Shown here piece after piece: positions 6,976 to 14,050 of a DNA stretch of 16,715 bases. The position numbers and the translations under genes were made by a program. Source of the DNA: JBOHSA01 sp050732995 (GTDB lineage Bacteria; Gemmatimonadota; Gemmatimonadetes; Gemmatimonadales; GWC2-71-9); NCBI GenBank assembly GCA_050732995.1, contig JBOHSA010000007.1:1-16715 (forward strand). Direction: 5' to 3'. The notes beneath the pieces are model-generated. The model was given only the letters and a program-made list of their open reading frames with translations. It was not told where the DNA came from and searched no databases. Numbering within the stretch: position 1 is the first letter of the stretch; every line of letters starts with the position of its first letter.

Positions 6976-7004
6976 TTGTCGGTCGGTCCGCCGGACACTA
7001 TACG
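6976..7004 (+). promoter_or_regulatory. Candidate sigma-70-type promoter for the DUF805-SRPBCC gene
   Basis: TTGTCG at 6976-6981 and TATACG at 6999-7004 are separated by exactly 17 nt. Each matches the sigma-70 consensus at four of six positions. Transcription would start near 7011, about 33 nt before the ATG at 7044. Promoter consensus in this organism is not known, so this is an inference. Confidence 0.4.
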
Positions 7005-7043
7005 GTTGGACAGCGTCGCCGGCGGCGGGCAGATTGGGACCTG

Positions 7044-8438
7044 ATGCCTGAGAGGCTCGGGGCCCTGCTCCGTTTCTGGTTCACCTTCGAGGAGCCGGTG
7101 GACCGGCGCCGCTACCTGTTGCACGGCGTCGGTCTGATGGTGGGGAAATACGCCGTCGACGCCGCGGTCGTGCTGCTCGTCACGGGCCGATTCTGGTCGC
7201 CGCTCGACTACGTCAATCCCGTCTGGACCGCGCGCCAGGCGCAGCTGGCGCGGCCCGCCTGGCTCATGCTGGTGATAGCGCTGTGGACGCTGCCCTTCCT
7301 CTGGATCGGCGTTAGCATGACCATGCGCCGCGCCGTGAACGCCGGTCATTCGGCGTGGCTGAGCCTGCTGTTCTTCGTGCCGTTCGCCAACTACCTGGTC
7401 ATGCTGTGGCTCGCCACGGCCCAGTCGGGGCTCCGCGTCCCGCAGTACCAGCGGGCCGAGCAGGAGGTGCCGGATGCGAAGCTGCGGGACGCGCTGATAG
7501 CCATGGGGGCGGGGCTGGCCGTCGCGATTCCGACTGTGCTGCTGAGCGTCCTCGTCGTGAAGAGCTATTCCACCCCCCTCTTTCTCGGGACTCCCTTTTC
7601 ACTCGGCGCCATTGGAGCCTACGTCCTGAACCGCGACCAGGTCCGGACGCTCGGCTATACGCTCCAAGTGACGCTGGCCGGGCTCGTGCTGCTCGCCGGG
7701 GCGATCATCCTGTTCGCGGTGGAGGGGCTCGTCTGCGTGCTGATGGCGCTGCCCATCGCCGGCGCGGTCGCGTTGATCGGGGCCGTGCTGGGCCGGGCGC
7801 TGGCCCGCTTCTCCCCCGGGGCGGCCCCGGTGGGGCCCGGCGCGATGCTGGCGATCGCCCTGCCGGTGCTCACGGTGGTCGATGCGCTGCCCTCCCCGCC
7901 CCCCCCCATCCCCCTTCCGCCCCGCCTGGAGCATCGGGTCGTGACGGCGGTGGCAATCGACGCGCCGCCGGCCGTCGTGTGGCGCAACGTCGTCAGCTTC
8001 GCCGACCTTCCCGAGCCGACCGGCTGGCTGTTTCACACTGGCATCGCCTATCCCAAGCGGGCACGGATCGAGGGGGCGGGCGTCGGGGCCGTCCGCTACT
8101 GCGAGTTCTCGACCGGCGCCTTCGTCGAGCCGATCACCGCCTGGGAGGCGCCGCGGCGACTCGCCTTCGCCATCGTGGAGCAGCCGGCCCCGATGGCCGA
8201 GCTGAGCCCGTATCCCAGAGTGCGCGCGGCACACTTGAACGGCTATTTCCAGGCGACAAACGGTGAGTTCGAGCTGGTCGAGCTGCCGGGCGGCCGGACC
8301 CGACTCGTCGGGACGACGGCCTATCAGGTCCGGATGTATCCGCAATGGTACTGGAGCGTGTTCGCCGACGCGATCGTGGAGCGGATTCACGGGCGCGTGC
8401 TGGAGCATATCGAACGGTTGTCGGAACAGGAGCGATGA
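7044..8438 (+). CDS. DUF805 membrane domain fused to SRPBCC (START-like) domain
   Basis: 464 residues. Residues about 8-127 resemble DUF805: LLRFWFTFEEPVDRRRYLL, then several hydrophobic segments (about 30-47, 72-90, 105-124). Further membrane segments follow at about 150-172, 180-195, 207-228, 230-252 and 266-282. A Pro-rich linker (about 283-293, coded by a C9 run) leads to a soluble SRPBCC domain at about 298-460, recognisable by VAIDAPPAVVWRNVVSFADLP, WEAPRRLAF and GGRTRLVGTTAYQ. SRPBCC domains have a deep hydrophobic cavity for lipids or other apolar ligands. The fusion suggests a membrane protein with a cytoplasmic or periplasmic ligand-binding cup. ATG 7044 is chosen because the DUF805 motif starts there and the candidate promoter lies upstream; an extension to 6969 is open but less likely. 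The next gene starts 2 nt after the stop. Confidence 0.82.
   Translation: MPERLGALLRFWFTFEEPVDRRRYLLHGVGLMVGKYAVDAAVVLLVTGRFWSPLDYVNPVWTARQAQLARPAWLMLVIALWTLPFLWIGVSMTMRRAVNAGHSAWLSLLFFVPFANYLVMLWLATAQSGLRVPQYQRAEQEVPDAKLRDALIAMGAGLAVAIPTVLLSVLVVKSYSTPLFLGTPFSLGAIGAYVLNRDQVRTLGYTLQVTLAGLVLLAGAIILFAVEGLVCVLMALPIAGAVALIGAVLGRALARFSPGAAPVGPGAMLAIALPVLTVVDALPSPPPPIPLPPRLEHRVVTAVAIDAPPAVVWRNVVSFADLPEPTGWLFHTGIAYPKRARIEGAGVGAVRYCEFSTGAFVEPITAWEAPRRLAFAIVEQPAPMAELSPYPRVRAAHLNGYFQATNGEFELVELPGGRTRLVGTTAYQVRMYPQWYWSVFADAIVERIHGRVLEHIERLSEQER
7899..7907 (+). repeat. C9 homopolymer in the DUF805-SRPBCC linker
   Basis: Nine consecutive C encode part of the Pro-rich linker (SPPPPIPLPP) between the membrane and SRPBCC domains. 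A slip would leave the membrane part but remove the soluble domain. Confidence 0.8.
8428..8432 (+). promoter_or_regulatory. Ribosome binding site AGGAG of the LACTB-like gene
   Basis: AGGAG overlaps the last codons of the upstream gene and lies 7 nt before ATG 8440. It fixes the start and points to translational coupling. Confidence 0.6.
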
Positions 8439-8439
8439 G

Positions 8440-9618
8440 ATGACTCGACGGAAGCGTCCAATTCTCCGGATCAGCGCGGCCCTCGCGCTTCTCCTCCCCG
8501 CGTCGTTCCTCGCCAGCCGCCTCGGCCGGAGTGCGGTCTACGGCTCGACCGGGGATGCGCGGGTGGGGCAGGACTGCGTGTCGCAGGCGGCCGGCCAGTC
8601 GCCCGCGCGCTTCGCCGCCACGGTGGCGCGGGCCCGGGCGCTCGCCTGCGAGAAGCTCGCGCCGGCCATCCCGGGACTCGCGATCGCCGTCGCGGTGAAC
8701 GGGGAGCTCGTCTGGTCGGAGGCGTTCGGGTACGCGGACCTGGCGGCGAAACGGCGGGCGACACCCGCCACGCAGTTCCGCATCGGCAGCGTGTCCAAGC
8801 CCGTGACGGCCGCGGCGGTGGCGTTGCTGGTCGAGCAGGGGAAGCTCGACCTCGACGCGCCGATCCAGCGCTACGTGCCCTCCTTTCCCGACAAGGGCGC
8901 CGTCATCACGACGCGCCAGCTCGCGGGCCACCTCGCGGGCATCCGGCACTACCAGGGCGACGAGTTCCTGCTCAACCGCCGCTTCCGCACCGTGACCGAG
9001 GCCCTGTCGATTTTCCAGAACGACCCATTGCTGCACCCGCCGGGGACGCGGTTCGCCTATTCCAGCTACGGCTGGAACCTGATCAGCGCCGTGGTCGAGG
9101 CGGCGTCGGGCCAGGAATTCCTGGCCTACATGAGCCGGAACGTGTTCGCCCCGCTCCGGCTGCGCCACACGGCGCCCGATCGCAAGGACAGCGTGATGGC
9201 CGATCGCACGAAGTTCTACGAGCGCGCCGGCAGCGGCTTCGCGCTCGCCCCGGAGGTCGACAACAGCTACAAGTGGGCGGGCGGCGGCTTCGTTTCCACC
9301 GCCGAGGATCTCGTCCGGTTCGGGTCGGCGCACCGCGGGCCGGGCTTTCTCAAACCCGAAACCCTCGAGCTGCTCTTCACGGCGCAGCGGACCGCGGCGG
9401 GCGAGGCGACGCCCTACGGCGTAGGCTGGTTCGTCAGCCGGGATTCGCTCGGGCATCGGGTGGTGTATCACGGCGGAGGCTCGGTCGGCGGGACGACGGC
9501 CTTCGGCATCGATCGCGATTCGCGGGTCGTGTTCGCCATCGTGACGAATCTGTCGAACGCGCGACTCGAGGCCGGCCAGCAGATCCGCGCGATGTTCGAC
9601 TCGGCGACGGTGAAGTAG
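8440..9618 (+). CDS. LACTB-like serine hydrolase (beta-lactamase family, S12)
   Basis: 392 residues with a basic n-region and hydrophobic segment (about 7-25), so exported or membrane-anchored. The penicillin-binding fold motifs are present: SxxK as S117-V-S-K120, the tyrosine motif as Y207-S-S within FAYSSYGWN (the YSS/YST form seen in LACTB rather than the YAN of AmpC), and H344-G-G in VVYHGGGSVGGT in place of KTG. The segment around 205-240 is strongly LACTB-like. Members cleave peptides or esters; true antibiotic resistance is not implied. ATG 8440 lies 2 nt after the stop of the DUF805-SRPBCC gene with AGGAG at 8428-8432, so the two are probably one operon. The longer upstream frame is a shadow inside the previous gene. 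Its stop is 3 nt from the convergent regulator gene. Confidence 0.92.
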   Translation: MTRRKRPILRISAALALLLPASFLASRLGRSAVYGSTGDARVGQDCVSQAAGQSPARFAATVARARALACEKLAPAIPGLAIAVAVNGELVWSEAFGYADLAAKRRATPATQFRIGSVSKPVTAAAVALLVEQGKLDLDAPIQRYVPSFPDKGAVITTRQLAGHLAGIRHYQGDEFLLNRRFRTVTEALSIFQNDPLLHPPGTRFAYSSYGWNLISAVVEAASGQEFLAYMSRNVFAPLRLRHTAPDRKDSVMADRTKFYERAGSGFALAPEVDNSYKWAGGGFVSTAEDLVRFGSAHRGPGFLKPETLELLFTAQRTAAGEATPYGVGWFVSRDSLGHRVVYHGGGSVGGTTAFGIDRDSRVVFAIVTNLSNARLEAGQQIRAMFDSATVK

Positions 9619-9621
9619 CCC

Positions 9622-10305
9622 CTATTTCTCGAGCCGGTAGCCCGCCTTGCGCACCGTGAGGATATGTCGCGGCCGGGCCGGATCGTCTTCCAGCTTGGCC
9701 CGCAGCTCGGCGATGTGGGTGTCCACGGTCCGGGAGAGGACTTCGGCGTTGTAGCCCCAGACTTCCCGCAGCAGCTCTTCGCGCGAGGCCACCGCGCCAC
9801 GCCGTCGCAGCAGCGCCACGAGCAGGTCGTACTCCTTCGGTGTGAGGGGGGGCGTCACGAGCGTTCCCCGCCGCAGCACAGTGCGTGAGGCGGGCACCAC
9901 GGCCAAGTCGCCGAACTCTTCGCGCGCGTCCAGCCGGGAGCCGCCACCCCGGCGGAGCAGTGCCTCGACCCGCGCCAAGAGCTCCAGCACCCCGAACGGC
10001 TTGGTGACGTAGTCGTCGGCGCCCAGGCGCAAACCCCGGACCTTGTCCGCCTCTTCCCCGCGAGCGGTGAGAATCAGGATCGGCACCCTCGAGCCCTCCG
10101 CCCGCACGGCGCGGAGCAAGCGGAACCCGTCGGTTCCCGGCAGCATCAAGTCGAGGATGATCAGATCGGGTCGGGCGGCAAGGGCCCGCGCGAGCCCCTT
10201 GGTACCGTCGCCGGCGACGTCGACCTGATGGCCCTCGATCTCGAGGTTGTTGCGGAGCCCGTAGGCGAGATCGGCATTGTCCTCGATCACCAGAATCCGG
10301 CTCAT
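9622..10305 (-). CDS. OmpR/PhoB-family response regulator
   Basis: 227 residues, normal length. The receiver domain (1-120) has the acidic pocket E8/D9, the phosphoacceptor D52 in LIILDLMLPG, T80 and K102 in TKPF. The winged-helix DNA-binding domain (about 130-226) has LTPKEYDLLVALLRRRGAVASREELL, VLSRTVDTHIAELRAKLE and the final HILTVRKAGYRLEK wing. It is the cognate partner of the kinase encoded just upstream, whose 3' end overlaps this start by 4 nt. The target genes are not shown by the sequence. Confidence 0.96.
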   Translation of the reverse strand: MSRILVIEDNADLAYGLRNNLEIEGHQVDVAGDGTKGLARALAARPDLIILDLMLPGTDGFRLLRAVRAEGSRVPILILTARGEEADKVRGLRLGADDYVTKPFGVLELLARVEALLRRGGGSRLDAREEFGDLAVVPASRTVLRRGTLVTPPLTPKEYDLLVALLRRRGAVASREELLREVWGYNAEVLSRTVDTHIAELRAKLEDDPARPRHILTVRKAGYRLEK

Positions 10306-11939
10306 GCGGTGGGCCCGCTGCTCGGGTCGGTCGCCGGCAGCTCGATCACGAACCGGGCGCCGGCCGATTCGTCCGTCGCGGGAGCCGGCTCGACCCAGGC
10401 GCGGCCCTGGTGCAACGTCGCGAGCTCCCGCACGATCGCGAGCCCGATCCCCGTGCCGGCCACCGCGGAATCGTGGTGCCGCTCGGGCCGCCAGAACCGC
10501 TCCCAGATGCGCTCGCGCTCGCCCGGCGGGACGCCGGGCCCCTGATCGTCCACCCAGAGCCGGGCGCGGGCGCCGCGGTCGGTGAGCGCCGCGCCGACCG
10601 CGATGGTTTGCCCCGGCGGGCCGTACTTCACCGCGTTGTCCAGCAGATTGAGCAGCATCTGGCGCAACGCGCCCGGGTCCGCCGAAATGACGATGTCGCC
10701 TTTGGCGGGGGCCTCCGCGCGGATTGCGATCCCGCGCGAGGCCGCGAGCGGCGCGAATCCCTCGACGACTTCCCGCACCATGGCGCCGAGATCCGTCGGC
10801 TCGAGGGCCAGCCGGGCGACTCGCCGCTCCGCGCGCGAGAAATACAGCAGGTTCTCGACGAGGTGGGTGAGGCGGCGCGCTTCCTGATCGACGATCGCCA
10901 GGGACCGCCGCCGTTCCTCCTCGGACCGGACGCGATCCAGGAGCAGCGTCTCGCCGAACATGCGGATCTGCGCGAGGGGTGTGCGCAGCTCGTGCGATAC
11001 GCTGGATACGAAATCCGTCCGGAGCTGTGCCAGTTCATACTCGCGTCGCAGCTGCAGCAGGGCCGCGCCGATGAGCGCTGCGGTGAGGGCCAGGAGGCCG
11101 AGCAGGAAGGGCAGGCGCGACTTCGGCAGCCCGCCGATCACCAGTCGCCGGGCGGCTTCCGGGCGGAGGGTGACTTCGACCTGGAGCCCGGCCAGATACG
11201 CGCCCAGCGAGTCGCGGCCGGTGAAGGGGGAGGCGAATTGCCGGGGCGACTGGTAGAGCGTGGTGCCCCGGCGGTCGCGCACCACCACCGAGCCGAGCGA
11301 GTCGTAGATCACGCCGCGGGTGAGCGCCCGGGGCAGGAGCGGCTCCTCCGTCACGGCGGCCAGCACGGGCTCGAGCGCGGCAGGGTCGGCCACCAGGCCG
11401 ACGGCCGAAAGCGGGACGCCCTGCGGATCGCGCGCCACGCGGTACAGGATCAGCCAGCTCGACCCCAACAGCGTGGCGAAGTACCAGTCCTTCCCGTACT
11501 CCGCGCGCGCGTGGCCCGTCAGGGTATCGACGAGCCACTCCACTTCTGCCGGCGGCGGCGGCGCGCCGCCGGTGCGCAACCGCCGGCCCGCGAACGTCAG
11601 CGCGAACGCGTATCGGCCGTGGGCGAGGAAGCGCCGGGTGAGGACGTCGCCGCCGGCGCCGAGCTCGGCCGGCCCGGGTAGCCGGTGCGCGCCGTTCCCG
11701 CGCTGGAGCGGCGCGAGCGTGGGCGCGACGACGGAGGCGTACAGCTCTTGAGCCGTCCGCGCAGCGTAGCGCGCCGCCGCGAACGCGGCGTAGTCCCGCA
11801 GGACGCTCTCGGCCGTCGCCCGATGGTACAGCGCGGTCAGCTGGGCCTGGATCGCCAGCAACGTGGCCAGCACAAGCGTCAGCACCAGCAGGACCGCGAC
11901 GAACACGCCGCGCGGCCGCCGCGGCCGGAGTGCGCTCAC
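10302..11939 (-). CDS. Membrane sensor histidine kinase with large extracytoplasmic domain and no HAMP
   Basis: 545 residues. TM1 at about 12-32 and TM2 at about 276-297 enclose a sensor domain of about 240 residues that I do not recognise. The kinase core is complete: H-box FVSSVSHELRTPL with H316, N-box MLLNLLDNAVKYG with N431/N435, G1 DDQGPGVPPGE (464-474), F-box region ERFWRPE and G2 GTGIGLAIV (495-503). Only about 18 residues (LRREYELAQLRTDFVSS) separate TM2 from the H-box, so there is no room for a HAMP domain; signalling would pass through a direct helix. GTG start at 11939 with GAGGAG about 11 nt upstream. The gene is divergent from YceI-TPR across 183 bp and overlaps its response regulator by 4 nt. 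Confidence 0.94.
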   Translation of the reverse strand: MSALRPRRPRGVFVAVLLVLTLVLATLLAIQAQLTALYHRATAESVLRDYAAFAAARYAARTAQELYASVVAPTLAPLQRGNGAHRLPGPAELGAGGDVLTRRFLAHGRYAFALTFAGRRLRTGGAPPPPAEVEWLVDTLTGHARAEYGKDWYFATLLGSSWLILYRVARDPQGVPLSAVGLVADPAALEPVLAAVTEEPLLPRALTRGVIYDSLGSVVVRDRRGTTLYQSPRQFASPFTGRDSLGAYLAGLQVEVTLRPEAARRLVIGGLPKSRLPFLLGLLALTAALIGAALLQLRREYELAQLRTDFVSSVSHELRTPLAQIRMFGETLLLDRVRSEEERRRSLAIVDQEARRLTHLVENLLYFSRAERRVARLALEPTDLGAMVREVVEGFAPLAASRGIAIRAEAPAKGDIVISADPGALRQMLLNLLDNAVKYGPPGQTIAVGAALTDRGARARLWVDDQGPGVPPGERERIWERFWRPERHHDSAVAGTGIGLAIVRELATLHQGRAWVEPAPATDESAGARFVIELPATDPSSGPTA

Positions 11940-12122
11940 CGGGGAGCGTTCTCCTCGTCCAGACTCGCTGTCGCCGCGCTCGTCATCGGGAGTTCAAGCT
12001 ACGTGGCCCGGCGCGCGCTGGGCACGGCCCTTGACGGTTTCCTGACATCGTGCGGACCGGGCACGCACACGGCCGGCCCGGGGTCGGTCTATCATTGCGT
12101 TGGACCCCACCAGGAGGCCGCC
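11940..12122. promoter_or_regulatory. Divergent intergenic region between histidine kinase and YceI-TPR
   Basis: This 183-bp region must hold the promoters for the two-component operon (leftward) and the YceI-TPR gene (rightward). On the plus strand TATCAT at 12090-12095 is a five-of-six match to a -10 box about 27 nt before the start codon, but the -35 position is poor. TTGACG at 12029-12034 is an isolated -35-like hexamer with no partner. No clear regulator-binding direct repeat was found by eye. Confidence 0.35.
12112..12117 (+). promoter_or_regulatory. Ribosome binding site AGGAGG of the YceI-TPR gene
   Basis: A perfect AGGAGG lies 5 nt before GTG 12123. It fixes the start of the YceI-TPR gene and shows that the open frame extending left to 11685 is not translated as part of it. 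Confidence 0.65.
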
Positions 12123-13130
12123 GTGCTCCATGCGCTGACTCTGCTCCCCCCCTTTCCCCGGCTGCTCGCGGCCTTGCTGTACAACGCGTCCGAGCCGGCG
12201 GTGCCGGCCGAGAAGTTCGACGTCGACGTCGCCCATTCCGAGATCGGCTTCAGCATCCGGTTCATGGGCCTGACCGACGTGCGGGGGCGGTTCAAGGAGT
12301 TCCGGGGCACCATCATGTACGTGGAGGGCGACCCGGCGCAATCGACGGTGACGGTGCTCATTCGGAGCAAGAGCATCGACACGGGGAGCGACTGGCGCGA
12401 CCGCGATCTCCGGGGAGCGAGCTTCTTCGCCGTCCATTCCTTTCCGACGATTTCGTTCCGCAGCACGCGGGTCGAGCGCACGGCCGACGGATTCGCGGCA
12501 CACGGGCCGTTCACGCTGCGCGGCGTCACCCGGGACATCGCGATCCCCTTCCGGATGCTGCACGGGAAGATGAAGGACGCATGGGGGAACACCCGCATCG
12601 GGTTCGTGGGGAGCCTGAAGCTGAACCGCAAGGATTTCGGCGTCACCGGCACCAACTTCTGGAACTCCGTGGTGGACCTCTCGCGCATGGCGCTGGCGGA
12701 CACGGTGCAGGTGGATCTCACCATCCAGGGCTCCGTGCCCAATTTCGAGCGTATCACTTTCGGCGCCCGGCCGAACACCCGGGCCTTGGGCGAGCTCCTG
12801 TTGCAGACGCTGACCGATCGCGGGCTCGAGGCCGCAGTGGCGCAGCACGCGGCCCTGAAGGGCGACACCGTCGCCTATTCCGTGGGCGAGTCCCAGCTCA
12901 ACACGCTCGGCTACAAGCTGCTGCAACGCGGTCGCCTGGACGACGCGATCCGGATCTTCCAGGTCAACGCCGCCGCGTTTCCCCAGTCCGCCAACGTGCA
13001 CGACAGCCTGGGCGAGGCGTATTTCCTGAAAGGCGACCGGGCCCGCGCGCGCGAGAGCTACGAGAAGTCTCTCGCGCTCGACCCCGACAACGCGGGTGCG
13101 ATGGAGGTGCTGCGCTGGCTCCGGTCCTAG
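12123..13130 (+). CDS. Secreted YceI-family protein fused to C-terminal TPR repeats
   Basis: 335 residues. A short hydrophobic leader (1-20, MLHALTLLPPFPRLLAALLY) probably directs export. Residues about 31-205 are a YceI-like lipocalin barrel: FDVDVAHSEIGFSIRFMGL, VRGRFKEFRGTI, then DLRGASFFAVHSFPTISFRS, FTLRGVTRDIAIPF and VGSLKLNRKDFGVT. YceI barrels bind isoprenoid or quinone-like lipids in the periplasm. Residues about 255-333 form two or more TPR helical repeats (LNTLGYKLLQRGRLDDAI, NVHDSLGEAYFLKGDRARA, SYEKSLALDPDN). That tail is more often seen on beta-lactamase-like or esterase proteins, so this is an unusual fusion. It is divergent from the two-component system, which could control it. 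Its stop TAG shares CTAG with the stop of the convergent MBL gene. Confidence 0.9.
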   Translation: MLHALTLLPPFPRLLAALLYNASEPAVPAEKFDVDVAHSEIGFSIRFMGLTDVRGRFKEFRGTIMYVEGDPAQSTVTVLIRSKSIDTGSDWRDRDLRGASFFAVHSFPTISFRSTRVERTADGFAAHGPFTLRGVTRDIAIPFRMLHGKMKDAWGNTRIGFVGSLKLNRKDFGVTGTNFWNSVVDLSRMALADTVQVDLTIQGSVPNFERITFGARPNTRALGELLLQTLTDRGLEAAVAQHAALKGDTVAYSVGESQLNTLGYKLLQRGRLDDAIRIFQVNAAAFPQSANVHDSLGEAYFLKGDRARARESYEKSLALDPDNAGAMEVLRWLRS

Positions 13131-14023
13131 CGTCGGGACAGGTCCGCATACACGATCCCCACGAACTGGTCCGGCGTCAGGAACCCCTTCCCCCATTGGG
13201 CGTCGAACTCGGCCGTCGGTTTGGCGGCCACCACCTGCTCCAGCGTGCGCCCACCCGCCATGGCCGGACGCACACGGTCCCGCACCCCCACCAGCATGTC
13301 GCGAAACGCCTGCAGCTCGACGCGGTTCGAGAGCGCCCCGTGACCGGGGATGATCTTCGTGCCGGCGTTCGCCAGCGCCAACACGCGGTCCGCCGCGGCG
13401 ATCATCCCCTCGATCGAGCCGCCGGTCGAGACGTCGATGAACGGGTAGAAGCCGTTGAAGTAGGTGTCCCCCGCGTGAATCACGTTCGCCTTCTTCCACC
13501 ACACGATCGCGTCGCCGTCGGTGTGCGCGGGCGCGACGTGGAACGCGTGGATCGAGTCGCCGTTCAGATAGAACGTCACGGCGTCGGTGAAGGTCACCAC
13601 GGGGAGCGCGCCGGCGGGGGAGGGGGGCACCCGCTGGTTGAAGGCGGCGAGAAACTGCTCCACGCTCATCCGCCGCCGCACGTTTTCGTGCGCGACGATG
13701 AGCACTCCGGCCTTCCCGAGATTCTCGTTCCCCCCCGTGTGATCGCCGTGCCAGTGCGTGTTGAGGACGAAGCGGATGGGGCCGGAGGAGATCGCGGTGA
13801 CGGCCGCCTTGATCTTGTCGGTCAGCGGCGCGTACTGGTCGTCGACCAGGAACACGCCGCTTTCCCCGGTGGAAACGCCGATGTTGCCGCCGCGGGCCAT
13901 CAACAGGTGAACACCGGGCGCGACGGCGACCGTTTGAACCCGCACGGTGTCGAAGTTCTGCTGGGCGGAGGCGGGGCTCCGGACCGATGCCAGGATTGCG
14001 AGGATGACGACGGCGCGACGCAT
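13127..14023 (-). CDS. Exported metallo-beta-lactamase-fold hydrolase
   Basis: 298 residues. Signal peptide 1-20 (ending SPASA, cleavage before QQ) places it in the periplasm. The zinc sites are complete: H90, H92, D94, H95 in THWHGDHTGGN, H167 in APAHTDGD, D186 in AGDTYFN and H228 in PGHG. The fold matches MBL hydrolases of the SoxH/quinoprotein-relay type; substrate unknown, and lactamase activity should not be assumed. ATG 14023 follows GGAGG by 7 nt. It begins 27 nt after the stop of the HLHP protein gene on the same strand and is probably the third gene of that operon. Its 3' end overlaps the YceI-TPR gene by 4 nt. Confidence 0.94.
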   Translation of the reverse strand: MRRAVVILAILASVRSPASAQQNFDTVRVQTVAVAPGVHLLMARGGNIGVSTGESGVFLVDDQYAPLTDKIKAAVTAISSGPIRFVLNTHWHGDHTGGNENLGKAGVLIVAHENVRRRMSVEQFLAAFNQRVPPSPAGALPVVTFTDAVTFYLNGDSIHAFHVAPAHTDGDAIVWWKKANVIHAGDTYFNGFYPFIDVSTGGSIEGMIAAADRVLALANAGTKIIPGHGALSNRVELQAFRDMLVGVRDRVRPAMAGGRTLEQVVAAKPTAEFDAQWGKGFLTPDQFVGIVYADLSRR

Positions 14024-14050
14024 GCCACGACCTCCGAAAGGTGAAAGGGA

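Noticed and set aside
8440..9618. Antibiotic-resistance class C beta-lactamase
   Set aside because: The tyrosine motif is YSS and the third motif is HGG, as in LACTB-type hydrolases, not the YAN/KTG of AmpC.
11549..11574. GC-rich palindrome in the kinase gene as a regulatory hairpin
   Set aside because: It encodes a Gly-Ala-Pro stretch with repeated GCC/CCG codons, which explains the symmetry.
13127..14023. Carbapenem-hydrolysing MBL
   Set aside because: The zinc ligands are those of the whole superfamily; nothing specific to lactamases is visible and the context is an envelope operon.
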